A DNA stretch of 64,000 nucleotides, taken from assembly GCF_900044055.2 (NCBI RefSeq), contig NZ_FCOX02000032.1:1-64000 (forward strand), read 5' to 3'. Positions within the stretch are counted from its first letter, which is position 1, and each line of letters opens with the position of its first letter. A program made the position numbers and the translations under genes. Shown in pieces: positions 23,162 through 32,339 of this stretch. The DNA comes from Caballeronia calidae (GTDB lineage: Bacteria; Pseudomonadota; Gammaproteobacteria; Burkholderiales; Burkholderiaceae). The notes under the pieces were generated by a model. That model did no database searches. It was not told the origin of the DNA and saw only the letters and a list, made by a program, of their open reading frames with translations.

Positions 23162-23989
23162 ATGGCAATCGTGAAAGTTAAGCCGACCTCGCCGGGTCGC
23201 CGCGCGATGGTCAAGATCGTCAACAAGGATCTGCACAAGGGCAAGCCGCACGCAGCGCTGCTCGACACGCAATCCAAGTCGGCGGGCCGTAACAACAACG
23301 GCCGTATCACCACGCGTCACCAGGGTGGTGGTCACAAGCAACACTATCGTATCGTCGATTTCCGTCGTAACAAGGACGGCATTCCGGCAAAGGTCGAGCG
23401 TCTCGAGTACGACCCGAACCGTAGCGCGAACATCGCGCTGGTTCTGTACGCAGACGGCGAGCGTCGCTACATTATCGCGCCGAAGGGCCTGACGGTCGGC
23501 ACGCAGCTGATGTCCGGTTCGGAAGCGCCGATCCGCGCAGGTAACGCCCTGCCGATCCGCAATATTCCGGTCGGTACGACGATCCACTGCATCGAGATGC
23601 TGCCGGGCAAGGGCGCGCAAATGGCGCGTTCGGCTGGCACGTCCGCCATGCTGCTGGCGCGCGAAGGCGTCTACGCTCAGGTGCGTCTGCGTTCGGGCGA
23701 AATCCGCCGCGTGCACGTCGAATGCCGTGCGACGATCGGCGAAGTAGGCAACGAAGAGCATAGCCTCCGTCAAATCGGTAAGGCTGGCGCGAACCGCTGG
23801 CGCGGTATCCGCCCGACGGTGCGTGGCGTTGCAATGAACCCGGTCGATCACCCGCACGGTGGTGGTGAAGGTAAGACGGCTGCAGGTCGCGATCCGGTGA
23901 GCCCGTGGGGCACGCCGACGAAGGGTTATCGCACCCGTAGCAACAAGCGCACGACGACGATGATCGTCCAGCGCCGTCACAAGCGTTAA
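23162..23989 (+). CDS. rplB: 50S ribosomal protein L2
   Basis: 275-residue L2, needed for subunit joining and peptidyl transfer. The conserved C-terminal segment VRGVAMNPVDHPHGGGEGK includes the near-universal histidine; the N-terminus MAIVKVKPTSPGRR confirms the start. Confidence 0.98.
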   Translation: MAIVKVKPTSPGRRAMVKIVNKDLHKGKPHAALLDTQSKSAGRNNNGRITTRHQGGGHKQHYRIVDFRRNKDGIPAKVERLEYDPNRSANIALVLYADGERRYIIAPKGLTVGTQLMSGSEAPIRAGNALPIRNIPVGTTIHCIEMLPGKGAQMARSAGTSAMLLAREGVYAQVRLRSGEIRRVHVECRATIGEVGNEEHSLRQIGKAGANRWRGIRPTVRGVAMNPVDHPHGGGEGKTAAGRDPVSPWGTPTKGYRTRSNKRTTTMIVQRRHKR

Positions 23990-23999
23990 GGAGTAGGCA

Positions 24000-24275
24000 A
24001 TGACACGTTCTGCTAAAAAAGGTCCGTTCTGCGACGCTCATTTGCTGAAGAAGGTTGAGGCGGCTGCATCGACGCGTGACAAGAAGCCGATCAAAACCTG
24101 GTCGCGTCGTTCGACGATTCTGCCGGACTTCATCGGTCTGACGATCGCTGTTCACAACGGCCGTCAACACGTTCCGGTGTACGTAACGGAAAACATGGTC
24201 GGCCACAAGCTTGGCGAGTTCGCACTGACCCGTACGTTCAAGGGTCACGCGGCCGACAAGAAGGCCAAGAAATAA
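24000..24275 (+). CDS. rpsS: 30S ribosomal protein S19
   Basis: 91-residue S19 of the 30S head near the intersubunit bridge. MTRSAKKGPFCDAHLLKKVE and GHKLGEFALTRTFKGH are family hallmarks. AAGGAGTAGGCA precedes the start. Confidence 0.97.
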   Translation: MTRSAKKGPFCDAHLLKKVEAAASTRDKKPIKTWSRRSTILPDFIGLTIAVHNGRQHVPVYVTENMVGHKLGEFALTRTFKGHAADKKAKK

Positions 24276-24287
24276 GGGGCTATCAAG

Positions 24288-24617
24288 ATGGAAGTGAAAG
24301 CAATTCATCGCGGTGCCCGCATCTCGGCGCAGAAGACGCGCCTTGTGGCTGACCAGATTCGTGGTTTGCCGGTCGACAAGGCGCTGAACGTTCTGACGTT
24401 CTCGCCGAAGAAGGCGGCGGGTATCGTCAAGAAGGTCGTGCTGTCTGCGATCGCGAATGCGGAGCACAACGAAGGCGCCGATATCGACGAGCTCAAGATC
24501 AAGAGCATCTACATCGATAAGGCTGCTTCGCTGAAGCGTTTCACCGCGCGCGCTAAAGGCCGCGGTAATCGCATCGAGAAGCAATCCTGTCACATCACTG
24601 TGACGGTCGGGAATTAA
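24288..24617 (+). CDS. rplV: 50S ribosomal protein L22
   Basis: 109-residue L22, whose beta-hairpin lines the exit tunnel and is a site of macrolide resistance changes in other species. The hairpin segment KRFTARAKGRGNRIEKQSCH is full length, with no insertion or deletion seen. Confidence 0.97.
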   Translation: MEVKAIHRGARISAQKTRLVADQIRGLPVDKALNVLTFSPKKAAGIVKKVVLSAIANAEHNEGADIDELKIKSIYIDKAASLKRFTARAKGRGNRIEKQSCHITVTVGN

Positions 24618-24628
24618 GGAGCCATACG

Positions 24629-25423
24629 ATGGGACAGAAAATTCATCCGACTGGCTTCCGTTTGGCCGTCAGCCGCAATTGGGCTTCGCGCTGGTACGCG
24701 AACAACAACAATTTCGCGGCGATGTTGCAGGAAGACATCGGTGTTCGTGAATATCTGAAGAAAAAGCTGAAGAACGCTTCGGTTGGTCGTGTCGTCATCG
24801 AGCGTCCGGCCAAGAACGCGCGCATCACGATTTACAGCTCGCGTCCGGGCGTTGTCATCGGCAAGAAGGGCGAGGACATCGAATCGCTGAAGGCTGAACT
24901 GCAGAAGCGCATGGGCGTTCCGGTTCACGTCAACATCGAAGAGATTCGCAAGCCGGAAACGGATGCTCAGCTCATCGCTGACTCGATCACGCAGCAGCTC
25001 GAGCGCCGGATCATGTTCCGCCGCGCGATGAAGCGTGCGATGCAGAACGCGATGCGTCTTGGTGCCCAGGGCATCAAGATCATGAGCGCGGGCCGTCTGA
25101 ACGGTATCGAAATCGCTCGTACCGAGTGGTATCGCGAAGGTCGCGTGCCCCTCCATACGCTGCGTGCGGATATCGACTACGCGACGTCGGAAGCGAAGAC
25201 CACGTACGGCATCATCGGCGTGAAGGTGTGGGTCTACAAGGGCGACACCCTCGGCCGCAACGAAGCGCCGGTCGTGGAAGAAGTGGCGGAAGAAAAGCGT
25301 CCGCGCCGCAACGCACGTCCGGGTGGCGATCGCCGTCCGCGCCGTGACGGTGAAGGTGCTCCGGCTGGCGCACGTCGTGGCGGTCCCCGTCGCGCTGGCG
25401 GTGACGCGAAGACTGGAGAATAA
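24629..25423 (+). CDS. rpsC: 30S ribosomal protein S3, with extended basic tail
   Basis: 264-residue S3, part of the mRNA entry site and ribosomal helicase. The KH motif RPGVVIGKKGEDIE is at about residues 72-85. Compared with the E. coli protein (about 233 residues), it has an extra C-terminal tail of about 30 residues rich in Arg, Gly, Pro and Ala (repeated GGDRRPRRDG and ARRGGPRR units). rplP starts two bases after the stop. Confidence 0.97.
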   Translation: MGQKIHPTGFRLAVSRNWASRWYANNNNFAAMLQEDIGVREYLKKKLKNASVGRVVIERPAKNARITIYSSRPGVVIGKKGEDIESLKAELQKRMGVPVHVNIEEIRKPETDAQLIADSITQQLERRIMFRRAMKRAMQNAMRLGAQGIKIMSAGRLNGIEIARTEWYREGRVPLHTLRADIDYATSEAKTTYGIIGVKVWVYKGDTLGRNEAPVVEEVAEEKRPRRNARPGGDRRPRRDGEGAPAGARRGGPRRAGGDAKTGE

Positions 25424-25425
25424 CG

Positions 25426-25842
25426 ATGCTGCAACCGAAACGCAGAAAGTATCGCAAAGAGCAGAAGGGTCGTAACACCGGCAAGGCGACGCGCGGCAAC
25501 GCGGTGTCGTTCGGTGAATACGGTCTGAAGGCTATCGGTCGCGGCCGTTTGACCGCGCGTCAAATCGAAGCGGCGCGTCGTGCAATGACGCGTCACATCA
25601 AGCGTGGCGGCCGGATCTGGATCCGTATCTTCCCGGACAAGCCGATTTCGCAAAAGCCGGCCGAAGTGCGTATGGGTAACGGTAAGGGTAACCCGGAGTA
25701 CTACGTCGCTGAAATTCAACCGGGCAAGATGCTGTACGAAATGGACGGTGTCTCCGAAGAACTGGCGCGCGAAGCGTTCCGTCTGGCCGCAGCCAAGCTG
25801 CCGCTCAAGACGAACTTCGTGGTCCGTCAGCTCGGCGCCTAA
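25426..25842 (+). CDS. rplP: 50S ribosomal protein L16
   Basis: 138-residue L16, positioned by the A-site tRNA and 5S rRNA. MLQPKRRKYRKEQKGRNTG and the RIFPDKPISQKPAEVRMGNG block containing the conserved Arg are present. Confidence 0.97.
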   Translation: MLQPKRRKYRKEQKGRNTGKATRGNAVSFGEYGLKAIGRGRLTARQIEAARRAMTRHIKRGGRIWIRIFPDKPISQKPAEVRMGNGKGNPEYYVAEIQPGKMLYEMDGVSEELAREAFRLAAAKLPLKTNFVVRQLGA

Positions 25843-25852
25843 GGAGTAAATG

Positions 25853-26047
25853 ATGAAGGCAACTGAACTTCGCCAGAAAGACCAGGCCGCGCTCAACAAG
25901 GAGCTGTCGGATCTGCTCAAGGCGCAATTTGGCTTGCGTATGCAACTCGCGACCCAGCAGCTCACGAACACGAGCCAGCTGAAGAAGGTCCGTCGCGACA
26001 TCGCACGCGTGCGCACCGTCATGACCGAGAAGGCGAACCAGAAATGA
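25853..26047 (+). CDS. rpmC: 50S ribosomal protein L29
   Basis: 64-residue L29, a helical protein next to L23 at the tunnel exit. Two adjacent ATGs occur; AGGAG at 25842-25846 is six bases before the second (25853), giving the conserved N-terminus MKATELRQK. Overlaps rpsQ by four bases. Confidence 0.95.
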   Translation: MKATELRQKDQAALNKELSDLLKAQFGLRMQLATQQLTNTSQLKKVRRDIARVRTVMTEKANQK

Positions 26048-26316
26048 ACGATAGCGTAAAAACCTCGCTCAAGCGGACGCTGGTCGGCAAGGTCGTCAGC
26101 AACAAGATGGACAAGACGGTCACCGTTCTGGTCGAGCACCGCGTGAAGCATCCGATCTACGGCAAGTATGTCGTGCGCTCGAAGAAGTACCATGCGCATG
26201 ATGACGCGAACACGTACAACGAAGGCGATCTCGTCGAAATCCAGGAAACCCGTCCGATTTCGAAGACGAAGGCTTGGGTTGTGTCGAAGCTGGTTGAAGC
26301 GGCTCGCGTGATCTAA
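26044..26316 (+). CDS. rpsQ: 30S ribosomal protein S17
   Basis: 90-residue S17, a primary 16S rRNA binder. LVGKVVSNKMDKTVTVLVE and the KYHAHDDANTYNEGDLVEI segment identify it. Last gene before a 302-bp gap that holds a new promoter. Confidence 0.97.
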   Translation: MNDSVKTSLKRTLVGKVVSNKMDKTVTVLVEHRVKHPIYGKYVVRSKKYHAHDDANTYNEGDLVEIQETRPISKTKAWVVSKLVEAARVI

Positions 26317-26371
26317 AGCTGAAGCAGTAGTACAGCGATGCAGTAGTAAGTAGTGTCGCAGTAAGTTTCGC

Positions 26372-26408
26372 TTGCAAGACCGAGATTATTTGTTATAATC
26401 TCGGTCTT
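26372..26408 (+). promoter_or_regulatory. Promoter overlapping a 14-bp inverted repeat, upstream of rplN
   Basis: TTGCAA (26372-26377), a 16-bp spacer and a perfect TATAAT (26394-26399). The right arm of a perfect 14-bp inverted repeat (26376-26389 with 26395-26408, loop TTGTT) contains most of the -10 box. This should start the spc operon; readthrough RNA from rpsQ would form the hairpin. Confidence 0.75.
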
Positions 26409-26618
26409 CCCTCTTTGTGGGAGCCCCGTCGCGGGCGAAATTGGTGGGGGAAGCCGGCTTGGGCGCCAGCCTGAGTCGACAGATTCACCGGATTGCGATG
26501 GCGGGTTTCGTCTGCCCTCGCTGCCTGTTCTAACCCAAGCAGCCGAATGGCTGACGGGACCAAGACTGACCGGCTGTGCCATGGTGGTGCAATCGGATTA
26601 AGTTGGGAAAGATAAACC
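26409..26618 (+). other. Leader of the rplN (spc) operon
   Basis: About 210 bases between the promoter and rplN with no reading frame of interest. The rplN ribosome-binding site lies near its end. No known leader structure was recognised; only short GC-rich stems are visible. Confidence 0.4.
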
Positions 26619-26987
26619 ATGATCCAGACCGAAACTCGGCTTGAAGTGGCCGACAACACGGGTGCACGTGAAGTCATGTGCATCAAGGTGCTCGGCGGCT
26701 CGAAGCGTCGTTACGCAAGCATTGGCGACATCATCAAGGTGACCGTCAAAGAAGCGACGCCGCGCGGACGCGTGAAAAAGGGCGAAATCTACAACGCCGT
26801 GGTCGTTCGTACGGCCAAGGGCGTGCGTCGCCAGGATGGCTCGCTCATCAAGTTCGACGGCAATGCCGCCGTTCTTCTGAATACGAAGCTCGAGCCGATC
26901 GGCACGCGTATTTTCGGGCCGGTCACACGTGAGCTGCGTAGCGAACGATTCATGAAGATCGTTTCGCTCGCGCCGGAAGTGCTGTAA
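26619..26987 (+). CDS. rplN: 50S ribosomal protein L14
   Basis: 122-residue L14, part of intersubunit bridges. MIQTETRLEVADNTGAREV and GGSKRRYASIGDIIKVTVKE are characteristic. First gene of the spc operon. Confidence 0.97.
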   Translation: MIQTETRLEVADNTGAREVMCIKVLGGSKRRYASIGDIIKVTVKEATPRGRVKKGEIYNAVVVRTAKGVRRQDGSLIKFDGNAAVLLNTKLEPIGTRIFGPVTRELRSERFMKIVSLAPEVL

Positions 26988-26996
26988 GGAGTCGCG

Positions 26997-27305
26997 ATGA
27001 ATAAGATTCGCAAGGGTGACGAAGTCATCGTCATCACCGGCAAGGACAAGGGCAAGCGCGGCACCGTGCTGGCCGTTGCGGAAGACCGTGTCACGGTCGA
27101 GGGCATCAACCTCGTCAAGAAGCACGTGAAGCCGAACCCGATGAAGGGTACGACGGGCGGTGTGGAAGCCAAAACGATGCCGCTGCATATTTCGAACGTC
27201 GCATTGGTCGACGCGAACGGCAAGGCATCGCGCGTTGGCATCAAGGTCGAAGACGGCAAGAAGGTTCGCTTCTTGAAGTCGACCGGCGCCACGTTGAACG
27301 CCTGA
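26997..27305 (+). CDS. rplX: 50S ribosomal protein L24
   Basis: 102-residue L24, an assembly initiator with an N-terminal KOW motif (KIRKGDEVIVITGKDKGKRG). AAGGAGTCGCG precedes the ATG. Confidence 0.97.
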   Translation: MNKIRKGDEVIVITGKDKGKRGTVLAVAEDRVTVEGINLVKKHVKPNPMKGTTGGVEAKTMPLHISNVALVDANGKASRVGIKVEDGKKVRFLKSTGATLNA

Positions 27306-27319
27306 CGCGGAGTTAAAAA

Positions 27320-27859
27320 ATGGCTCGTCTGCAAGAGATTTACAAAGAAAAGGTTGTGCCGCAACTGGTTGAAAAGTTCGGCTACAAGTCGGTTATGGAA
27401 GTGCCGCGCCTCACCAAGATCACCCTGAACATGGGCCTTGGCGAAGCCGTCGCTGACAAGAAGGTCCTCGAGCACGCCGTTGGCGACCTCACGAAGATCG
27501 CCGGCCAGAAGCCCGTCATCACCAAGTCGCGTAAAGCAATCGCTGGGTTCAAGATCCGCGAAGGCTACCCGATTGGCACGATGGTTACCCTGCGTGGCAA
27601 TGCCATGTACGAATTCCTGGACCGTTTCGTGACGGTTGCGCTGCCTCGCGTGCGCGACTTCCGTGGCGTGTCGGGCAAGGCGTTCGACGGCCGTGGTAAC
27701 TACAACATCGGTGTGAAAGAGCAGATCATTTTCCCCGAAATCGACTACGACAAGATCGACGCGCTGCGTGGGCTGAACATCAGCATCACGACGACTGCGA
27801 AGACCGACGAAGAAGCAAAGGCACTGCTCGCCGGCTTCAAGTTCCCGTTCAGAAACTGA
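27320..27859 (+). CDS. rplE: 50S ribosomal protein L5
   Basis: 179-residue L5, which binds 5S rRNA and contacts P-site tRNA. The KVVPQLVEKFGYKSVMEVPR start and the VTLRGNAMYEFLDRFV core match the family. Confidence 0.97.
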   Translation: MARLQEIYKEKVVPQLVEKFGYKSVMEVPRLTKITLNMGLGEAVADKKVLEHAVGDLTKIAGQKPVITKSRKAIAGFKIREGYPIGTMVTLRGNAMYEFLDRFVTVALPRVRDFRGVSGKAFDGRGNYNIGVKEQIIFPEIDYDKIDALRGLNISITTTAKTDEEAKALLAGFKFPFRN

Positions 27860-27866
27860 GGTTACC

Positions 27867-28172
27867 GTGGCTAAACTGGCACTGATCGAACGTGAAAAGA
27901 AGCGTGCGCGCCTGGCTGCTAAGTACGCTCCGAAGCGTGCTGAACTGAAGGCTGTGATCGACGACGCAAGCAAGTCGGACGAAGAGCGTTACCTCGCTCG
28001 TCTGGCCCTGCAACAACTGCCGCGTAACTCGAACCCGACTCGCAAGCGTAACCGCTGCGCGATCACGGGTCGTCCGCGTGGCACGTTCCGCAAGTTCGGA
28101 CTCGCACGCGGCAAGATTCGTGAAATCGCTTTCCGCGGCGAAATCCCTGGCCTGACCAAGGCGAGCTGGTAA
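27867..28172 (+). CDS. rpsN: 30S ribosomal protein S14, zinc-free type
   Basis: 101-residue S14 of the long form. It has only one cysteine and no CxxC pairs, so it is the zinc-independent type. The start is GTG at 27867, with GAGG at 27858-27861 just before it, overlapping the end of rplE. Confidence 0.96.
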   Translation: MAKLALIEREKKRARLAAKYAPKRAELKAVIDDASKSDEERYLARLALQQLPRNSNPTRKRNRCAITGRPRGTFRKFGLARGKIREIAFRGEIPGLTKASW

Positions 28173-28186
28173 TAGGAGAAACATAA

Positions 28187-28582
28187 ATGAGCATGAGTGA
28201 TCCTATCGCCGATATGCTGACTCGCATCCGCAACGCGCAGATGGTCGAGAAAGTTTCGGTGACTATGCCCTCGTCGAAAGTCAAGGTTGCGATTGCGCAG
28301 GTTTTGAAAGACGAAGGTTACATCGACGACTTCGCAGTGAAGGCTGAAGGCGCGAAGATCGAACTGAACATCGCGTTGAAGTACTACGCTGGCCGTCCGG
28401 TTATTGAGCGCCTCGAGCGCGTCTCGAAGCCTGGTCTGCGCGTGTACCGCGGTCGCAACGACATCCCGCAGGTCATGAATGGGTTGGGCGTTGCAATCGT
28501 GTCGACGCCGAAGGGTGTGATGACCGACCGCAAGGCGCGCCAGAATGGCGTCGGCGGCGAAGTCATCTGCTACGTCGCTTAA
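28187..28582 (+). CDS. rpsH: 30S ribosomal protein S8
   Basis: 131-residue S8, a primary 16S binder and in E. coli the repressor of the spc operon. MSMSDPIADMLTRIRNAQ gives the start; the C-terminal STPKGVMTDRKARQNGVGGE block is conserved. Confidence 0.97.
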   Translation: MSMSDPIADMLTRIRNAQMVEKVSVTMPSSKVKVAIAQVLKDEGYIDDFAVKAEGAKIELNIALKYYAGRPVIERLERVSKPGLRVYRGRNDIPQVMNGLGVAIVSTPKGVMTDRKARQNGVGGEVICYVA

Positions 28583-28600
28583 CGCCTAAGGAGAAGAAAC

Positions 28601-29134
<534 letters not shown>

Positions 29135-29146
29135 GGGTGCGCAATC

Positions 29147-29512
29147 ATGGATAAGACTCAATCTCGCCTGCGCCGCGCTCGTCAGACGCGTATCAAGATC
29201 GCTGAGCTGCAGGTTCCGCGTCTGGCCGTGCATCGCACGAATACGCATATCTACGCGCAAGTGTTCTCGGCATGCGGCACGAAGGTCGTGGCAAGCGCCT
29301 CGACGCTGGAAGCTGAAGTGCGCGCTCAACTTGCCGACAAATCGGGCAAGGGCGGCAACGTCAACGCTGCGACCTTGATCGGCAAGCGTATCGCCGAAAA
29401 GGCCAAGGCTGCCGGCATCGAATCCGTCGCCTTTGACCGCTCGGGTTTCCGCTACCACGGCCGCGTGAAGGCGCTGGCTGATGCGGCGCGTGAAGCCGGG
29501 CTCAAGTTCTAA
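29147..29512 (+). CDS. rplR: 50S ribosomal protein L18
   Basis: 121-residue L18, a 5S rRNA binder. RLAVHRTNTHIYAQV and the C-terminal FDRSGFRYHGRVKALADAAR are diagnostic. Confidence 0.97.
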   Translation: MDKTQSRLRRARQTRIKIAELQVPRLAVHRTNTHIYAQVFSACGTKVVASASTLEAEVRAQLADKSGKGGNVNAATLIGKRIAEKAKAAGIESVAFDRSGFRYHGRVKALADAAREAGLKF

Positions 29513-29526
29513 GGGAAGAATTCGTC

Positions 29527-30045
29527 ATGGCAAAGATGCAAGCGAAAGTTCAGGCTGACGAGCGCGACGACGGCCTGCGCGAAAAGATGATCGCAGTCAA
29601 CCGCGTGACCAAGGTCGTGAAGGGTGGCCGAATTCTCGGCTTCGCCGCACTGACCGTGGTTGGCGACGGTGATGGCCGCGTGGGCATGGGCAAGGGCAAG
29701 GCGAAGGAAGTTCCGGTCGCCGTTCAAAAGGCAATGGAACAAGCCCGCCGCAACATGTTCAAGGTGCCCCTGAAGAACGGTACGCTGCAACACGAAGTGC
29801 ATGGCAAGCATGGCGCCTCGGCGGTCCTCCTCGCTCCGGCGAAGGACGGTACCGGCGTGATCGCTGGCGGTCCGATGCGTGCAGTGTTCGACGTGATGGG
29901 CGTGCAAAACGTTGTGGCCAAGAGCCACGGTTCGACGAACCCGTACAACCTCGTTCGTGCGACGCTGGACGGTCTGCGCAAGCAGTCGACCCCGGCCGAC
30001 ATCGCGGCGAAGCGTGGTAAGTCCGTCGAAGACATTCTGGGCTAA
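29527..30045 (+). CDS. rpsE: 30S ribosomal protein S5
   Basis: 172-residue S5, an accuracy and assembly protein at the mRNA entry channel. The RNA-binding stretch REKMIAVNRVTKVVKGGRIL and the GKAKEVPVAVQKAMEQARRN segment are intact. Confidence 0.97.
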   Translation: MAKMQAKVQADERDDGLREKMIAVNRVTKVVKGGRILGFAALTVVGDGDGRVGMGKGKAKEVPVAVQKAMEQARRNMFKVPLKNGTLQHEVHGKHGASAVLLAPAKDGTGVIAGGPMRAVFDVMGVQNVVAKSHGSTNPYNLVRATLDGLRKQSTPADIAAKRGKSVEDILG

Positions 30046-30055
30046 GGTGGTCACC

Positions 30056-30238
30056 ATGTCTGAAAAAACTGTCAAGGTTCAGCTCGTCAAGAGCCTGATC
30101 GGGACCCGCGAAACGCACCGTGCGACGGTGCGTGGCCTCGGCCTGCGTCGCCTCAACTCGGTTTCCGAGTTGCAGGACACGCCGGCAGTGCGCGGGATGA
30201 TCAACAAGGTCTCGTACCTCGTTAAGGTCATCGGCTGA
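30056..30238 (+). CDS. rpmD: 50S ribosomal protein L30
   Basis: 60-residue L30. The true start is the ATG at 30056 (MSEKTVKVQLVKSLIGT) after GGTGGTC; a longer in-frame reading overlapping rpsE has no family similarity. GLGLRRLNSVSELQDTPAVR is conserved. Confidence 0.96.
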   Translation: MSEKTVKVQLVKSLIGTRETHRATVRGLGLRRLNSVSELQDTPAVRGMINKVSYLVKVIG

Positions 30239-30269
30239 GCGGCTGACCCTAGGATCCAAGGAGTTGAAC

Positions 30270-30704
30270 ATGGAATTGAATAACCTGAAGCCGGCAGAAG
30301 GCTCGAAGCACGCAAAGCGTCGCGTCGGTCGCGGTATCGGTTCGGGCCTCGGCAAGACCGCTGGCCGCGGCCACAAGGGTCAGAAATCGCGTTCGGGCGG
30401 CTTTCACAAGGTCGGCTTCGAAGGCGGTCAGATGCCTCTGCAGCGTCGTCTGCCGAAGCGTGGCTTCACGTCGCTGACGAAGGAATTCGTCGGTGAAGTG
30501 CGCCTGGCCGATCTCGAGAAGCTGCCGGTCGACGAAATCGATCTTCTGGCGTTGAAGCAAGCAGGTCTGGTCGGCGAGCTCATCAAGAGCGCAAAGATCA
30601 TCAAGACCGGTGAGATCACGCGCAAGGTGACGGTGAAGGGCCTGACGGCAACGAAGGGCGCCCGCGAGGCAATCGAAGCCGCTGGCGGCTCGTTCGCCGA
30701 GTAA
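30270..30704 (+). CDS. rplO: 50S ribosomal protein L15
   Basis: 144-residue L15. AAGGAG at 30258-30263 sets the ATG at 30270 (MELNNLKPAEGSK), preferred over a TTG two codons earlier. The Gly-rich RVGRGIGSGLGKTAGRGHKG region is typical. Confidence 0.97.
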   Translation: MELNNLKPAEGSKHAKRRVGRGIGSGLGKTAGRGHKGQKSRSGGFHKVGFEGGQMPLQRRLPKRGFTSLTKEFVGEVRLADLEKLPVDEIDLLALKQAGLVGELIKSAKIIKTGEITRKVTVKGLTATKGAREAIEAAGGSFAE

Positions 30705-30745
30705 CGCGCTTTCGCCGTTACTAGCACTAGCATCGGAGAAGGTAC

Positions 30746-32092
30746 TTGGCTAACAGCCCGAGTCTCGCAAAAACCGGTCGGAGCGCGGCGAAATTCGGCG
30801 ATCTGCGTCGGCGTGCAGTATTCCTGCTGCTGGCGTTGATCGTCTACCGCATTGGTGCGCACATTCCGGTACCCGGCATCGATCCGGATCAGCTGGCGAA
30901 GCTGTTCCAAAGCCAGTCTGGCGGCATCCTGGGCATGTTCAACATGTTCTCGGGCGGCGCGCTGTCGCGATTCACGATCTTTGCGCTGGGCATCATGCCC
31001 TACATTTCGGCCTCGATCATCATGCAGTTGCTGTCGATCGTGTCGCCGCAAATGGAGGCGTTGAAGAAGGAAGGGCAGGCGGGACAACGGAAGATCACGC
31101 AGTACACGCGTATCTTTACCGTGGTCCTGGCGACCTTCCAGGCGTTCGGTATTGCGGTCGCGCTGGAAAACCAGCCGGCTCTGGTGCTGGACCCCGGCAT
31201 GGTGTTCCGGCTGACGACGGTCGTCACGCTGGTGACGGGCACGATGTTCCTGATGTGGCTGGGTGAGCAGATCACGGAGCGCGGTCTCGGCAACGGCATC
31301 TCGATCATCATCTTCGGTGGTATCGCGGCGGGTTTCCCGAATGCGATCGGTGGTCTGTTCGAGCTGGTTCGCACCGGATCGATGAGCATCATCTCGGCGA
31401 TTATCATCGTCGTGCTGATCGCGGCGGTCACGTATCTGGTCGTGTTCATCGAACGCGGTCAGCGCAAGATCCTCGTGAACTACGCGAAGCGGCAGGTCGG
31501 TAACAAGATTTACGGCGGACAGTCGTCTCATCTGCCGCTGAAGCTGAACATGTCGGGTGTGATTCCGCCGATCTTCGCGTCGTCGATCATCCTCTTCCCG
31601 GCAACCATCCTGAACTGGTTCAGTTCGGGTACGCGCACCAACTGGTTCGCGAACACGCTGCACAACGTGGCCGAGGCGCTGAAGCCTGGCCAACCCGTGT
31701 ACGTGCTGCTGTATGCGTTGGCGATCGTTTTCTTCTGCTTCTTTTACACCGCACTGGTGTTCAACAGCCGGGAAACCGCCGACAACTTGAAGAAGAGCGG
31801 TGCTTTCGTTCCGGGTATCCGTCCGGGCGATCAGACTGCACGATATATCGACCGCATCCTCACGCGTCTTACGCTGGCTGGTGCGATCTACATCGTATTC
31901 GTGTGCCTGCTGCCTGAGTTTCTGGTGTTGCGCTGGAACGTGCCGTTTTATTTTGGTGGAACGTCGCTGCTGATCATTGTCGTCGTCACGATGGACTTCA
32001 TGGCTCAGGTGCAGTCGTACGTTATGTCGCAACAGTATGAGTCGCTGCTCAAGAAGGCAAACTTCAAGGGCGGCAACGTCCCGATGCGTTAA
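30746..32092 (+). CDS. secY: Preprotein translocase subunit SecY
   Basis: 448-residue channel subunit with about ten membrane segments, partner of SecE (1929-2309). RVGAHIPVPG-type plug region text appears as YRIGAHIPVPGIDPDQL near residue 33, and GTMFLMWLGEQITERGLGNG is the conserved cytosolic loop. The start is TTG at 30746, supported by GGAG at 30735-30738 and by good family alignment from MANSPSLAKTGR. A weak start codon on a gene in a very strong operon would lower its output relative to ribosomal proteins. Confidence 0.96.
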   Translation: MANSPSLAKTGRSAAKFGDLRRRAVFLLLALIVYRIGAHIPVPGIDPDQLAKLFQSQSGGILGMFNMFSGGALSRFTIFALGIMPYISASIIMQLLSIVSPQMEALKKEGQAGQRKITQYTRIFTVVLATFQAFGIAVALENQPALVLDPGMVFRLTTVVTLVTGTMFLMWLGEQITERGLGNGISIIIFGGIAAGFPNAIGGLFELVRTGSMSIISAIIIVVLIAAVTYLVVFIERGQRKILVNYAKRQVGNKIYGGQSSHLPLKLNMSGVIPPIFASSIILFPATILNWFSSGTRTNWFANTLHNVAEALKPGQPVYVLLYALAIVFFCFFYTALVFNSRETADNLKKSGAFVPGIRPGDQTARYIDRILTRLTLAGAIYIVFVCLLPEFLVLRWNVPFYFGGTSLLIIVVVTMDFMAQVQSYVMSQQYESLLKKANFKGGNVPMR

Positions 32093-32100
32093 TTAGGACC

Positions 32101-32319
32101 ATGGCCAAAGACGATGTAATCCAGATGCAGGGCGAGGTCATCGAAAACCTGCCCAACGCTACTTTCCGGGTGAAATTGGAAAATGGCCATGTCGTCCTGG
32201 GACATATTTCCGGGAAGATGCGGATGCACTACATCCGTATTCTGCCGGGCGACAAGGTTACGGTTGAATTGACGCCTTACGATCTGTCTCGTGCACGGAT
32301 CGTGTTCCGGGCGAAGTGA
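32101..32319 (+). CDS. infA: Translation initiation factor IF-1
   Basis: 72-residue OB-fold protein that binds the 30S A-site during initiation. MAKDDVIQMQGEVIENLPNA and the SGKMRMHYIRILPGDKV strand are conserved. It lies between secY and rpmJ, the usual betaproteobacterial place. Confidence 0.97.
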   Translation: MAKDDVIQMQGEVIENLPNATFRVKLENGHVVLGHISGKMRMHYIRILPGDKVTVELTPYDLSRARIVFRAK

Positions 32320-32339
32320 TTTGAAAAAAGGGTAATATC

